A DNA stretch of 64,000 nt from Branchiostoma lanceolatum (taxonomy: Eukaryota > Chordata > Leptocardii > Amphioxiformes > Branchiostomatidae). Location of the stretch: NCBI RefSeq assembly GCF_035083965.1, contig NC_089723.1, forward strand, positions 21,231,489 to 21,295,488. Direction: 5' to 3'. Positions 13,207-25,235 of this stretch are shown here, piece after piece. The notes under the pieces were generated by a model. That model was not told the DNA's origin. It saw nothing but the letters and a program-made list of their open reading frames with translations, and made no database searches. The position numbers and the translations under genes are program-made. Numbering within the stretch: the first letter of the stretch is position 1; the number at the start of each line of letters is the position of its first letter.

Positions 13207-13739
13207 TATTTTAAATGCCTTTTTTGTCAGAGGGGAAACTCAAAACACTTTTTTTTTCAAACAAAATAGAAATATATATTTGTACTTTGTTGAGGGTTTT
13301 TTTGGACTCAGGTTTTTGGCTTTCAGGTTTTTTGGACTCGGTTCTTGGATGTTATAAAGGTCCGAATCAGGTCCAGCGAACCGGGATCCACCCCTAGTCA
13401 CAAATCATTGGTATATCTACATATGTGCATGGAACGTTATTCACTGTAATACATTCATATATCATGTGTTTTTTATTCAAATCCCACTCCCGGTCCCTAC
13501 AATTCACAGTAGGGTGGGCATTACATTATGGACATTGACATGGCCCAAATTCTCAGAAAAACATTATCATTCATTGCAAGCTTTGGGTAGCGATTTCATC
13601 ATAATTGCCTCCTACGTACAATGTAGGCTACTAAAACATATCATTAGTGGCAAAAACAGGAGACCAACTATCATGCCAGCATGTTGACTCTTGCACTGTT
13701 GAAACATGAGGATGGACAATTGCACTAGACAAGCATTTT

Positions 13740-13873
13740 TAATCTCAAAGCAGATGTTAAGGTGTAAAATCATAACATATTCTGACCGGCTTGGCTTTTC
13801 TCACAGCCACAACCCACTATTTGTACATACAGGTCAGAAAATGTTATGACCTCGCACATCTGCTTGGAGATTA
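13740..13873. mobile_element. MITE with CCAAGCAGATGT terminal repeats, copy 2
   Basis: The left end TAATCTCAAAGCAGATGT pairs with ACATCTGCTTGGAGATTA at the right end, with one mismatch. The 134-bp interior contains a second, imperfect inverted repeat (CATAACATATTCTGACC against GGTCAGAAAATGTTATG), so the element could fold into a long hairpin. It shares its termini with the 10021-10165 copy. Confidence 0.85.
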
Positions 13874-16213
13874 CAGTTATTCACAAATTGCATGCGCTAT
13901 GCGTGAAACCTTGGCCTAGGCTCTGTTGTGCATAATAGCTGTATTTATTCCAACTGGTTAGCATACCTGCTGCTGGCTGTATTGTTCTGGCCAGGAGGCT
14001 GAAACACCCCATTTCATGCACCTGTCCCCTCCAATTATACCCAACTCCCTGGGGACATAGGGTAGGATTGTTTTCTGTGTGTACACATTTGGGACTTCCA
14101 GATGTGACCACAGTATCACAACACCATGTGTCTACTTAACATATAGAATGTTTGGAATGAATTCTATATCTAGGACAGCTCATGTTTTTATGTCCCTTGT
14201 CCCAGATGTATCAATTAGGATGTAATCCTGTTTTAGCCCCGTAGTGGTTAAGTGTGTACATGTATTTTGTAGGATTTGGTTTACATATACATGTGCATTA
14301 TGTTACATTGGAACATATTATGGGGATGACTGTGTCCATAATTTCACAGTAAGTTTGAGTAACAAGGTCTTCTCAGATCTTCATAACATTTTAAAGGGTA
14401 TATATAAACACAACTTGTTTTTGAAAGCAAGTAACTGGAGTATATATCATGTAGTTATGATTTGATAGACTACAGGCAGTTGATATATAAGAATCATTTG
14501 CTTACCAAGTTGAAGTAGGTAAATAAGCTGTGTGTCCATATACAGTGTACACAAATATGATCATAAATAAACAATGGGTAACAACATCATGTATATGTAG
14601 GTCTCTGCACATGGGGCTTATCCTACATGTAGATACTAGTTACAGCTGGGGTTCAGTCCTTTATCATTTTTTATCATTTTCAAGAAAAGTTATAACAAAG
14701 ATATTGCCAAAACATTAATAATAATATCACTTCACAGGGAATGGAAAAGCACAGTCATGGAACATTTACCTGATGAGGATCTATGTAAGTTTGCATAATG
14801 CTCAGAAGGGGGAATTGTTGATGTGGTATGTTTCACAAAAACATACAATATCATGACATGTACGTGCAGATTTTTTCGAGGTCAATAGTTATGTCCTCTT
14901 TCTTTTTATTCTATCGTCTTTCTTGTACAACCTCTGTTCATCTTCTAGTTCCAGTAAATATTTCGTATCTCTCCCATCTTTTCAAACCCCAGTTCCATCA
15001 AAAAATGTTTAATGTAAACTATAATAAGAACCAATAATAGGGGTCTGGTTCCCATTTGTATACAGCTGCTCACAAGTCATCTGAATCAGGAGTCCATGAG
15101 TGAATGCGCATGAGGTGGACTCTAGCATATACATCACCATTATGGTTTGACAATACAAAATTCCTCAATCTTTTGACAGAGATCAGTGCAGTTTCGAAGA
15201 CTTCTCTGACTAATGTATCCACCATTCAGACAACAGAAACCCTGCAATAGGTTGATTATCTTCAGAACAAATTTGTCCCGCTTATCATCAGCGCGCTGAT
15301 GAATTCATTTCATCCATGAACGCTAATCGCATGTTGATGAGATTTCTGCCATGGTACAGTATCCCTTCTATCTGTCCACAACGATAGTTTCAATCAAGGG
15401 CTCCAATCAAATATCTAACCAGTATGGTGATCCTCATATGCCTCATTACCTGGTAGAAAAGCAGATGATTTCTATAATTATTGTTTTTATGCGATGATAT
15501 CATCAGATTCTGTTTGTCAAAGTGATTTTTTGGTTCTTGAATTGTTAAAATTGTGATACTGGTTAACACAAATTTCTAGCAAATATTTTTCTTCAATGCC
15601 TTTCAGTAAAATTCCATGAAGACAACGACTTGGCATTTAAAATTGATCATTCCTGTATTTCAATATTGCTACTAAAATTTCATAATCACTCTTTGAAGTA
15701 CCCAGTTGCACACATCTACCCAGTCTACATAGGCATATAGGGCAGATACAAGAGATAGACTTGCCCATAGGCAGTAATGCTTTAAAGCACTAAAACAAGG
15801 GCTCAGAAAAGGATTCACCTTCATTGCAAGCCCCCAAAATTCTTATGCACCAGAAAGCCACATCTGTCTACTTTAGAATCATGCAAAGAAAATAGATAGT
15901 TGACCAGCTCGTTCTCTCGTAACAGCTGACAGACGAAAACAATCGTCAACTTTGACCTACTCCCAGCCTGGAAGAGTCCACTCGGAGCATGTGAAACCAA
16001 ACCACAAAGATATCTCCTTACACCAAATAAACGACTGAAACATACAAATTTTGACCAAACTGGGAAAGCTTAGACCCTACCTGTTCCTTCTAGCCCAAAA
16101 GAATCCAAAATGGACCAAAATTTTCAAGAAAAAAAAGGGGTTTCAAAAGTTTAGTGTAAGGACCCAATTTGTGTTCGCAATTTTTGCACGCCACTGCGCA
16201 ACTCAACAGTGAC

Positions 16214-16535
16214 GTCAGCCCTATACTGTAATTAAGTTCGCTGGGATTTAATTTCGAGGTAGGGAGAAAATGGTGTATTCACAGTGGTTTTAATTTTCGT
16301 TGCGCTAGAGTCACAGTACTCACACTCTTGGTTTTACGGACAGCCAGTCAGAAACCAAGATAACTGCGTATTTATCATTAATATGTGCCTCATAATAATG
16401 TGCAATGTGCATTACGTAGTGCTCAGGGGATGTAGTGCAATATATAGGTGGGTAAATTTTTGCTTTGGTTTTAAGTTCACGCTAAAGAGTTTATAACCAC
16501 TGTGAACATTTCTGCGTTTACAATACCATGCCTGT
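16214..16535 (+). repeat. Diverged member of the TACTGTAAATGCAG MITE family
   Basis: A TACTGTAATTAAGTTCGC start, an inner GGTAGGGAGAAAATGG block and a terminal ACATTTCTGCGTTTACAATA match the plan of the 8965-9169 element, with internal insertions or divergence. The apparent 70-residue plus-strand frame is non-coding repeat. Confidence 0.55.
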
Positions 16536-19500
16536 TGTTTGTCTTGACTGTAATCTGTTAGCAGGCTGACATATGTTTAGATCTCCCCATCTCTTACCAT
16601 TGACATGTTTGACATGTGGACAGTGAATCTGAACCCTTTCGACCTTCGCAGTGCAAACTCACAAACTGGAAAATTGTAGATACAGAAAAGACAACATAAT
16701 TTGGCCACCAAACTATCCCCTTTCACTCTTTCTTTATTGGTTCAACCTCCGACAATAGCCAAGCTGTCTCTGATCATGAAGCAAAATTAGGACATGGTTC
16801 TGGGAACTGCACTCCTTTCTGTTTTTCTTGTGAGCTCCTCCCCTGTCCAGCGATCCATAGAGGCCAAAGAAGACCCTTTCAATCACAGAGAAAACGCTGG
16901 CACATTCCCTTTTATATAAGCAGCAATTTGCTTCGCTGATGGAATCCTGAAGATGTCTTGAGGATTTGAAATAGTCAAGAAGGTCACCCAGAGTTCAAAG
17001 TAAGATACAAGGGTGGGGCAGTTAACCCCGACCCCGACAGATGATGATGATGAAGGTGTTTAACAGACTCACAGAGCACTTATCTACAGCAAGGTAGATG
17101 CTAAAGCTGAAAGGGGCTTGGTCCAAATATGATATCCACTCAAAAATCCTTCGAATTCATTGAGCCCACAACCTCTATAAAGAGGATCCCACAATGCAAT
17201 GTTAAGAATCAATAAATATGCTACTATCGGGAAAGATTTGAAACATGTTATGATACATACATATTTATGGCATGGATATTTAATGGCATTTGCTATTATA
17301 ACCTCCATGTCAAATACTGTGTCCTGGTGGAAGTAATTGAGACAAATAAGAATGTTCAATTCATATTCATCTGAAGTACAGCCAGTAGGTACCCATCTGA
17401 ATAATGAGGCTGTTGTAGTGCCTTTTAATGTGCTTGAGGCACCTCCTAAGATCATGGGACCCCCATTTTACGTCCCTTCCAAAAGACAAATGCAGCTCCA
17501 ACCAGGATGCCCTTCCCCGGCTATACTAATATACAGATTCATCACTTTCACAAAATAGCCAGGCCACGGGAAGTTGTTGTTCTGTAACGTTTCCATATCC
17601 TGCTGGGTAACCACATGCCTCGAGTACTTGCACATCAGCACTGTGCTATTTCTACAGCTACCAGAGGAAACAGGCATGCCAAGACTCTCCCAACTTTCTT
17701 TGATTCCCAGCCTGTGGCTCTCCCAGCCTTTTCATCCCACCGGCACCCATGCCTGTACTGTTTTGAAACACCACATTGCCCCCACTGTGTTTTCTTGTTG
17801 TTGTGTCAATCACTTACACATGGATCATAACAGATTGCATCCACTGCTATTTTGAATGCCACCATATATGTGGGAATGGAAATAATCTTTCAATTCAAGG
17901 ACACTAGTATGTATTACTTCTTGTTATTGTCATAAATAACTGTAACTAGATGATCTACTTTCTGTGAACCAACATATCATTTTCTTTTCTAAAAAAAACA
18001 ATGACCTACAAACCAATGATAAATGTCACTTGCTAGATGAGGACCAAATGTATGTATTGCTAATCATATGTATTGCAAGTTAAATTTGCAATTGCAATTT
18101 CTTTTTGGTTTCTAGCTCTAGAATCCATCTCTAGCATTGCCCCTCCACTTACAAATTTGATATGTTTTACCATTTAAGGATGCTACACGAGCATGCATGT
18201 GTAAGGTCATGGGGATGAAAACCACAAATCACCAGTAATCACATGCCCATTCCTGGAGACTACAGCTTATCATCTGATATTCAAGTAGCTTATTGCTGGT
18301 ACCACTTTCCATTGCCACAGCTTTGGCTTTAGCTGGGCGTCTTATCTTTATGAAACCTAACTTACCTCTGTCTTTATGCTCACATCTTATCAAAATATAC
18401 CTTATAGACTCTATAGCATAAGCCTAGATGACATCCTCTCAAGTCTACATCCACTACAGTAGTCACTATCAGCAACCAGGACCTATTCAACTTCAAGTGA
18501 ATAAACATGATGTAAACCCAACCAAGATGGCACCAAATATAATATGGCTTGAATATGGTATGTGCCAATCTCAGAAACCACTGAAAAAGATTTCCTTACT
18601 ACTCTCGAAGCAGAGGATAGGCTCTGGCGTAGACGTTTTTATTCGACGTCACGAGACAAAAGTAGACAAGGGAGTAGAAGGGTCAAAAATTGGCAGCTTG
18701 CCGCGAAAAACACAAACATTTCTGCATTTGCAGTATTTCTTACTATTTTAGGTACTCCAAAATAAAGCATGACAAAAGTTAAGCCTATGGGAAAAATTTT
18801 TCTCTTTGATATGTAAATGTTACAAAAATAACTCCTGCCCAACCAATATGCGGATATGGAAATCAGGCATGTTTCCACTGTGCCATATTGTTATACAGTA
18901 TAAACAAAGCGCTCTTCCGTAAACACTGGCCCCCTATATTATTTGCAGAGTGGCATTCCAAGCCTTTTATTCTGCACTGTATGCATGGTAGGCAAGACTG
19001 TCTATCTGCCCATTAATATATAAAAGGTAATAAATCACTTGTCAGTATGGTAGGATAAATGTTACGATGCAGAATGATAAATGTTGGGTCCTGAGTGCAC
19101 TGCGCTGTCTTAACCATGGGTATCTGAAAATCCATCACGGTAATGGAATCATAATTCTTCTGTATCATATGTCACCGTATGGCCTACTAGTACATCAGTT
19201 ACATGAACAGCTAGGGAAGAAATACGTGAGAAAAGATTGATGACCTCTCTAAGCTTTTTGCTCTTATTCAGCGACCAAAATACGACAGGGAACAAATTAT
19301 AATAATCATAATTCTTCTGTACATGTATTATATCTATATCATAATGTGGGCCAAATCAACTACAATGGGCTTGGGAAGAAATATGATAAAAGATGAAAAT
19401 TCAATTTTAAGACTAACTCTCTAATAATTGTGCTCTTATCATATGAAAAAGTTACAGCTTACTTTAATTCAACAGTAAATTTTAAAGATGGTCCCATAAC

Positions 19501-20859
19501 TTATAACTTAGAGTCTACTCTTACTTTCAGTTTTTAGTAATGTTGTATTGTTACAATTCCAATTTGAATTTTGGAGAGTGTTTAGATATTTATTATCTAT
19601 AAAGCCTATTCATATACAAGTTGGGAAATATGTTCCTTGTCCATTCCAAAAGAATTTCCAAGTTTATAAAAACTAAAATAAATGTTAATAAACCACATTG
19701 GGGACAGGAAGCCATCTATTAGCAGTGTACTAATTAAGTGAGCAAATTTGGCGAGCTCGCGGGTGGTTTATTTATTCTGAGCTGTCAAAATCCCGTAATC
19801 CAATAAGCCTTCTTCCTCTATTGTCCTGTTCTGTAAACTGAAATGGTCTGTTTGCAGCTGCAAATAAACACGTAACATTACACCACAAACAGAAAGTGGT
19901 GGCTACAGTGGTTTATGAAATAATGATATTTTAATTATATCATAATCGATTGTGATCATGGAAGCATGCATACTGAAGTGTACGTACATTTGTAAACAGG
20001 CTGTTCAGTAAAACATATCGCTTTAAATTTCAGTTTTAACAGCGGACCAATAGACAAAACAAAGCTAGCTATAAAGAAATGGAAAATGAAAAAAAAGGTT
20101 TTGGCTTATTGACACAAATTTGTTCACAAAGGAACCAAGGGCAGAAGCTGCATCACATGTTGAAGATATTAAAAGGGCAGAGAATTACGCAGTTCGGAAT
20201 CCCCGACCCCCCTCCCACCCTAAGGCCTAACCCTAACTCAGGGCGGCGCCGGCGGCAAGTTTCCCTCCGCAAACACAGCCTTTCACGCCCGTATTACGTC
20301 AAGTCTGGGATATCTAGGGATGGCACCACGATTGTACATCAATGCTGAGAAAATTTGGCAAAAAAAGCGGAGAAATGACGAAGAAAACGTACCGATTTCG
20401 CTATCGGACAGCTGGGCGCCATCGCCACATCCCTCTAAACTAGTGATTGTGATGTCAGCACCAAAAATGCATCCCTATATAATAATAACCCGGACGATTC
20501 AGACGGATTTGAGCCTCTACAAGAATTATTACCCGTGGTAATCCAATTTGGAGATAACGCATCTTCGATACACTCCACGTTACAGTGGGGAAAGGGTGAA
20601 AATCGTGGGCGACAGGAAAAACCGAGGGACGATTATTTTTCAGACTTTCGATTTCCCCTCATTACTCTCTCCTCACCCTTGCCCCAAAGCATCAACTGAC
20701 TAAACATCTATTTTCCCACTCACCTACGAGTCTATCCTAGGTCCTGGCGTCCGATATAAGCTCATATCCGGGACAAATTCAGCGATAATCGGGGAAAACT
20801 GCAGAGGATCCTGTGAGAAGTACCATCCCTCTTGCGTGCCCGGACAGGACTGATGGTAC

Positions 20860-21045
20860 CGTAAGAGCCCATAGTGGACTCATCCCCCCCTTCCTTATAG
20901 ATATAGACTCTTCCAGTGACGTCATGGTCAGAGGAGAGAGATGAATAAAGACTTGTTGGAACTGTCTGCCTGTCTGTGAGTCCTCCTTGAGGTATCACGG
21001 AGATTCACCTAGGGGTGGGGGACAGGCCAGAACTACTCCGTTACA
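20860..21045 (+). repeat. 5' long terminal repeat
   Basis: This 186-bp repeat contains a poly-C/T tract, TGACGTCA (a CREB-type palindrome) at about 20919-20926 and an ATGAATAAAG polyadenylation-type signal. The first base is C where the 3' copy has T; the rest appears identical to 22917-23102. TGACGTCA could act in transcription of the element, which is inference. Confidence 0.9.
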
Positions 21046-21905
21046 CTGGTGGCAGCGGCGGGATCTGGACCTACGTGATCCCGGTAAGCCTGTCCCTCAC
21101 CCCCGAACTGCAGCAAGAGCGGAGGAAGAAAACTTTCTGACTTTTGTCGTTGTTTTTGAGACCGCCGCCATGATGCGCGCGCCATGTGGGAAGCTCGAGC
21201 GCCTGCCGGCCGACTTCAACTCCCAACCGAGCACTACAATTGGACTGCAAGTTATTTGCTGTCAGCCTCTCCTGATCAACCTCTGCAAGGCATGTCAATG
21301 ACTCAAGTTTCCTTGGCATTCATGTGCCATCGGCTCCAAGCCGAGTCGGGCTCCCCGACACCCCAGAGACTCTTCCGACACCCCGCGGCCCCGGTCCCGT
21401 CAACCAGCCGGCCAGACCGATGGACCCGTCAGCGCTCAACACGACACGTGTCTCGCGTCCAGGTCGGTCGGACTACAACACCGTTTGCAGAAGACTCCAT
21501 CATCTACAGAGGACTTTCAGCCGAGTCGGGCCCCCCGACACCAGCCGGCCAGACCGCACGGACCTGTCAGCGCTAAACACAACATGTCTCGCGGGCGGAC
21601 TACAACACCGGGCGGACTACAACACCGTTTGCAGAAGACTCCTAACATCATCTACAGAGGACTGTCATACAAACTTCTGATATAATCACGGTAGCTTTTG
21701 TTATTGGCAAAATCGAGGTAAAATTTGCAACTTTTGTATCACGCGTACATACATACATGATCCTTTGATGTCTCTGATGTTACCCGACACCATGGGAAAG
21801 TGCCACCATGAAGTTTGTTGCCAGGCAACCGCACATACACAGGGAGTTTAGGTTTTGAAGCCTTTGTTGTTGTTTCTTTCAAGTTTGTAGTAGTGGTACC
21901 CTGAA

Positions 21906-22445
21906 ATGTTAGATGATGTCAGTCATACTGATGTGATAGAGATGTTAGGTGATGTCAGTTATATTGATGTGATAGAAATGTTAGATAATGTCAGTTATAT
22001 TGATGTGATAGAAATGTTAGATGATGTCAGTTATATTGATGTGATAGAAATGTTAGATGATGTCAGTTATATTGATGTGATAGAGATGATGTCAGTTATA
22101 TTGATGTGATAGAGATGATGTCAGTTATATTGATGTGATAGAGATGGTGTCAGTTATATTGATGCGATAGAAATGTTAGATGATGTCAGTTATATTGATG
22201 CGATAGAAATGTTAGGTGATGTCAGTTATATTGATGTGATAGAAATGTTAGATGATGTCAGTTATATTGATGTGAAAGAGATGTTAGATGATGTCAGTTA
22301 TACTTATAGTGATGTGATAGAGATGTTAGATGATGTCAGTTATATTGATGTGAAAGAGATGTTAGATGATGACATGTCAGTTATGGTGATGTGATAGAAA
22401 TGTTAGATGATGTCAGTTATATTGATGTGAAAGAGATGCTAGATT
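21906..22445 (+). repeat. 36-bp minisatellite inside the LTR element
   Basis: About 14 units of a 36-bp motif containing GATGTCAGTTATATTGATGT run head to tail, with some units shortened to about 24 bp. As 36 is twelve codons, one frame stays open and reads DDVSYIDVIEML repeatedly. The open frame is a by-product of repeat length; there is no sign of a start context or conserved domain. Confidence 0.9.
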
Positions 22446-22916
22446 GAGTAACTGTAGAATTGTGGGACATTGTGAAGTTGACAGAGAAACATTCTCTAGT
22501 CTTCCACTCACACTTTGATGTGTGTATAGTCCTTGACGGACTAGGGTACGGGACGCTCTGGTACACATTTATTGTGCTTCTCACGCCGCCCATGGCTTAC
22601 CCCAGGGTCGCATACCAGCAGCTGAACCTACCCAGTCTCGTCCTTCTGCAGCACTGCTTTCTATTATCATAATTATGTAGGGTACAGAATGCTCTGGTAC
22701 ACATTTATTGTGCTTCTCACGCCGCCCATGGCTTACCCCAGGGCCGCATACCGGCAGTTGAACCTACCCAGTCTCGGCCTTTTGCAGCACTGCATTTATC
22801 ATGTAATTTTTTTTTTTAAGTATATAACGTTAATCTTGGCCATATTGTTCGAAGTTCACCATTATGTTCTATTGTAAACTTCAGGAGAAGTTTTGTTTGT
22901 TCATAGGGGGGAAGAG

Positions 22917-23102
22917 TGTAAGAGCCCATAGTGGACTCATCCCCCCCTTCCTTATAGATATAGACTCTTCCAGTGACGTCATGGTCAGAGGAGAGAGATG
23001 AATAAAGACTTGTTGGAACTGTCTGCCTGTCTGTGAGTCCTCCTTGAGGTATCACGGAGATTCACCTAGGGGTGGGGGACAGGCCAGAACTACTCCGTTA
23101 CA
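22917..23102 (+). repeat. 3' long terminal repeat
   Basis: This is the 186-bp partner of 20860-21045. It begins TGTAAGAGCC immediately after the polypurine tract AGGGGGGAAGAG (22905-22916) and ends CTCCGTTACA before the GTAC target duplication. Confidence 0.9.
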
Positions 23103-23489
23103 GTACCGCTGATATTACGGCTGCAATACTAATAGCAGGCGCACGGTGGCGCTGCTATAGTTCTTGGAATTTCGCCGGAGACGTCACTGACCCTAGGCCA
23201 ATGACCTCACGAGGGGAATTTAGATTTTGTCGCCAAAACTTTCGTGCTTTGATGCAAAGCTGTTTGTAGTTGTGTAATGCGTGATGTTTGCGATGTGAGA
23301 TCTTTCAACCCACAGCCTCCATAGAGGGAAAGAGGGAAGAAGACGCCCTTGGAGCTTGGAGGCATCAATGACGTCATAGCTATTCTGTGACGTCATTGGA
23401 GATTAACTAGATTCCAGCAAAACAGATACTGCACGTTCTGTGGCTGTTTCCGCACGGGGCTGAAGAAGGGTAACCTCTATCAGCAGTTA

Positions 23490-23616
23490 GAGGTGGCTGG
23501 AAAGAGTAGAAATTGGCCCCCAAAACAGATAACATACCAGAGGAGTTAGCACTAGCAGGCTTGGAGTACAGTTGGCCACATCTAGTTGGCCAATTTCTAG
23601 TCTTTCCAGCCACCTC
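23490..23616. repeat. 127-bp inverted repeat (foldback)
   Basis: Arms of 29 bp (23490-23518 and 23588-23616; GAGGTGGCTGGAAAGAGTAG and its complement) differ at one base and enclose about 69 bases. The unit can form a stable hairpin. I see no clear flanking duplication. Confidence 0.85.
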
Positions 23617-23999
23617 TCTCAGTTCACACCTGGTAGAGGCTAGAATAAGGGGCCAGCTAGAACGTCTACATCTAACTATTAAACTCAACTGTACGGCTCT
23701 TCCTTCCTGTGTGTGTAGCTACTTTGGTCAATGTACTAGAGTTTCAGTGTGGTTACTAAAAGTTCGGTTTTATCATTTCCTCTGTCCATGGCAGGAAACT
23801 GGGGAAAATTAAAGATTCTCATATATGGAAGCCTAGATCTCATGGAATCTGAAAATCTAATGAGCTCCATCAAATACAAAATACGGCTGTATGGGAAGAG
23901 CTAATGCAACTGACCAAAATATAATAGTTTAACCTTAAGGCCTGACAATTCAAATGGTTATGAAATTTTTTACATAAGCTATCTACATTTAAAAAATCA

Positions 24000-24340
24000 T
24001 GATCGGTCAGCCCCCTCTTGAGTTTTCCTTTTTCAAAGTTGGCCTCTGCAATTAAAAACTATAATGCTAGGGGGCCCTTTCAACCTACCCTCCCTTTCAA
24101 GAGCTATGTTATCTTATATGCTTATACATGTACTAAAAATAACGATAGCATGTGCAGAACACATCAAAACCAGACGTTCCACTGCAGTACCAAAACAATC
24201 TGCTAGGGGGTCAAAAATCTAACCATTTCATGGCTCCAAGACAATCCACCCAGGCATTATCAAGTTATTGTGTCCACACACAGACACACACACATACAAT
24301 CACATGCACCCGAAAACATAATCTTCTCAGCAAAGGTAAT
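24000..24340 (+). repeat. Dispersed repeat related to 10655-11765
   Basis: It shares TGCTAGGGGGCCC, GTACCAAAACAATC followed by GCTAGGGGGTC, CAAGACAATCCACC, a CA-rich run and a CAGCAAAGGTAATTT end with the repeat inside the hAT-type element. Order and spacing are similar, so it is the same family. Confidence 0.55.
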
Positions 24341-25077
24341 TTTTCAACTCATGTACCAGTCAAAGAACAAAGAACTGCAGTAACGTTATTTACCATGTTT
24401 TATTGTAGTCATTTTTCAACACATTTTGCTAAGGAAGTTAGAGAAGCTGGTTTTACCTATTTGGGATGTGTCCCCAAACATGCTCAAATACAGCTAACAG
24501 CTAGTGCATGATGACAAGCACTTGGTATACATGTGAGTTACTGATGTGGTCCAAGGTGTCATATATCTGAGATCTTTTAATTGCAGACATTGTATAACAT
24601 TTGTTTAGCTTCAATACCACTGAATCTTCATCAATCAATTTCCAATACTGACATGACTGCATCTGATCCCCCATCTTCCCTTCACCTCTGTAAAATCAAA
24701 ACTATCTTCAACATGAGGAACACTTCATCAGGTACAATGAGGGACTGCCTGATGCGTATTCAATACTATTGAGTATTGACACAGTATCAATACATTATGC
24801 TACTTAGTGTCAATATGTCTTCCAAGGCAAGCAGCGTCTATCATCCTTCAGAAATTATGGACTTTCTTAAGGTTACTTCTTGAAGTAAGTCTCAAGAGCT
24901 TGCTTGAGCCAGCCACTCAGCAGTTACTCCATACATGTACTTGTATAATTATAGTCCTCATTACTGACTATGTGGACAATAAAATATGCATAATTTTCAA
25001 GGGCTTATTCATTTACACTTGAAGAAGCAGGACCTTCATTTTTATCTACTCTATACAAGTACCAGTGTAGTACTATT

Positions 25078-25235
25078 TTAATTGTCTCCGAATGTTTCTT
25101 CGCTGTTCTTAACACGCTCATTTTGTAGCTTGAGGAAGCGTAGGATGACATCTTCCACTGACCGCTCCCCGTGGACCTTGTTGTCGCGTGTGCGCACGTT
25201 CACGGTCCCGCTTTCCACTTCCTTCTTACCTACAA
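25078..25235 (-). CDS. TARS1: TARS1 distal alternative last exon (17b)
   Basis: The exon follows a strong acceptor (TTCTCCTCTGCAG) and completes the split codon G|TT from exon 16. It encodes 52 residues starting [20 protein letters not shown] and ending in TAA. This is the end of the anticodon-binding domain. It is the same length as the proximal exon (158 bases, stop included) and shares 35 of 52 residues with it. Its better acceptor suggests it is the main form. Confidence 0.9.

Larger units (their letters stand above)
10491..13396. mobile_element. hAT-type DNA transposon, non-autonomous, with 8-bp target duplication
   Basis: The left end TAGGGGTGGATACCGGTTCG pairs with a right end that reads, on the other strand, TAGGGGTGGATCCCGGTTCG. 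Perfect 8-bp direct repeats GTCACAAA flank it at 10483-10490 and 13397-13404. An 8-bp duplication and a TAGGGGTG terminus are typical of hAT elements. Palindromic GGTCCGGACC-type words near the left end may be transposase sites. No transposase frame remains; the interior is filled with other repeats, including a LINE remnant and a nested TIR element. Confidence 0.85.
13405..20859. other. Gene-free stretch with scattered repeats
   Basis: I find no supported exon. The repeats at 13740-13873 and 16214-16535 are listed separately. Near 17400-17530 a block with ATCATGGGACCCCCATTTTA and CAACCAGGATGCCC resembles a SINE or gene-terminal repeat fragment. Around 20190-20450 the base composition becomes CpG-rich, as in an unmethylated promoter, but I could not build a transcript from it. 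Confidence 0.45.
20860..23102 (+). mobile_element. Complete non-autonomous LTR retrotransposon (TRIM-like), 2243 bp
   Basis: Two 186-bp direct repeats (20860-21045 and 22917-23102) differ only at the first base. They have TGTAA...TTACA termini, and a 4-bp GTAC duplication flanks them at 20856-20859 and 23103-23106. A primer-binding-like TGGTGGCAGCGG begins two bases after the 5' LTR, and a polypurine tract AGGGGGGAAGAG directly precedes the 3' LTR. The 1.87-kb interior has no gag, protease, reverse transcriptase or integrase. It holds a duplicated segment (21334-21660), a 36-bp minisatellite and a second duplication (22545-22800). It must have been mobilised by another element. Near-identical LTRs indicate a recent insertion. 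Confidence 0.9.
23107..25077. other. Gene-free stretch downstream of TARS1
   Basis: No exon is supported. The region contains a long hairpin (23490-23616), a repeat related to 10655-11765 (24000-24340) and, close to TARS1, probable 3' untranslated sequence read on the minus strand. A minus-strand AATAAA at 24403-24398 is a possible polyadenylation signal, about 680 bases past the distal stop codon. Confidence 0.45.

Noticed and set aside
20190..20450. CpG-rich block as promoter of a gene
   Set aside because: No exon with a usable donor follows on either strand; ATGGCGCC on the minus strand runs into a stop after 27 codons. CCTAACCCTAAC here is too short to be telomeric.
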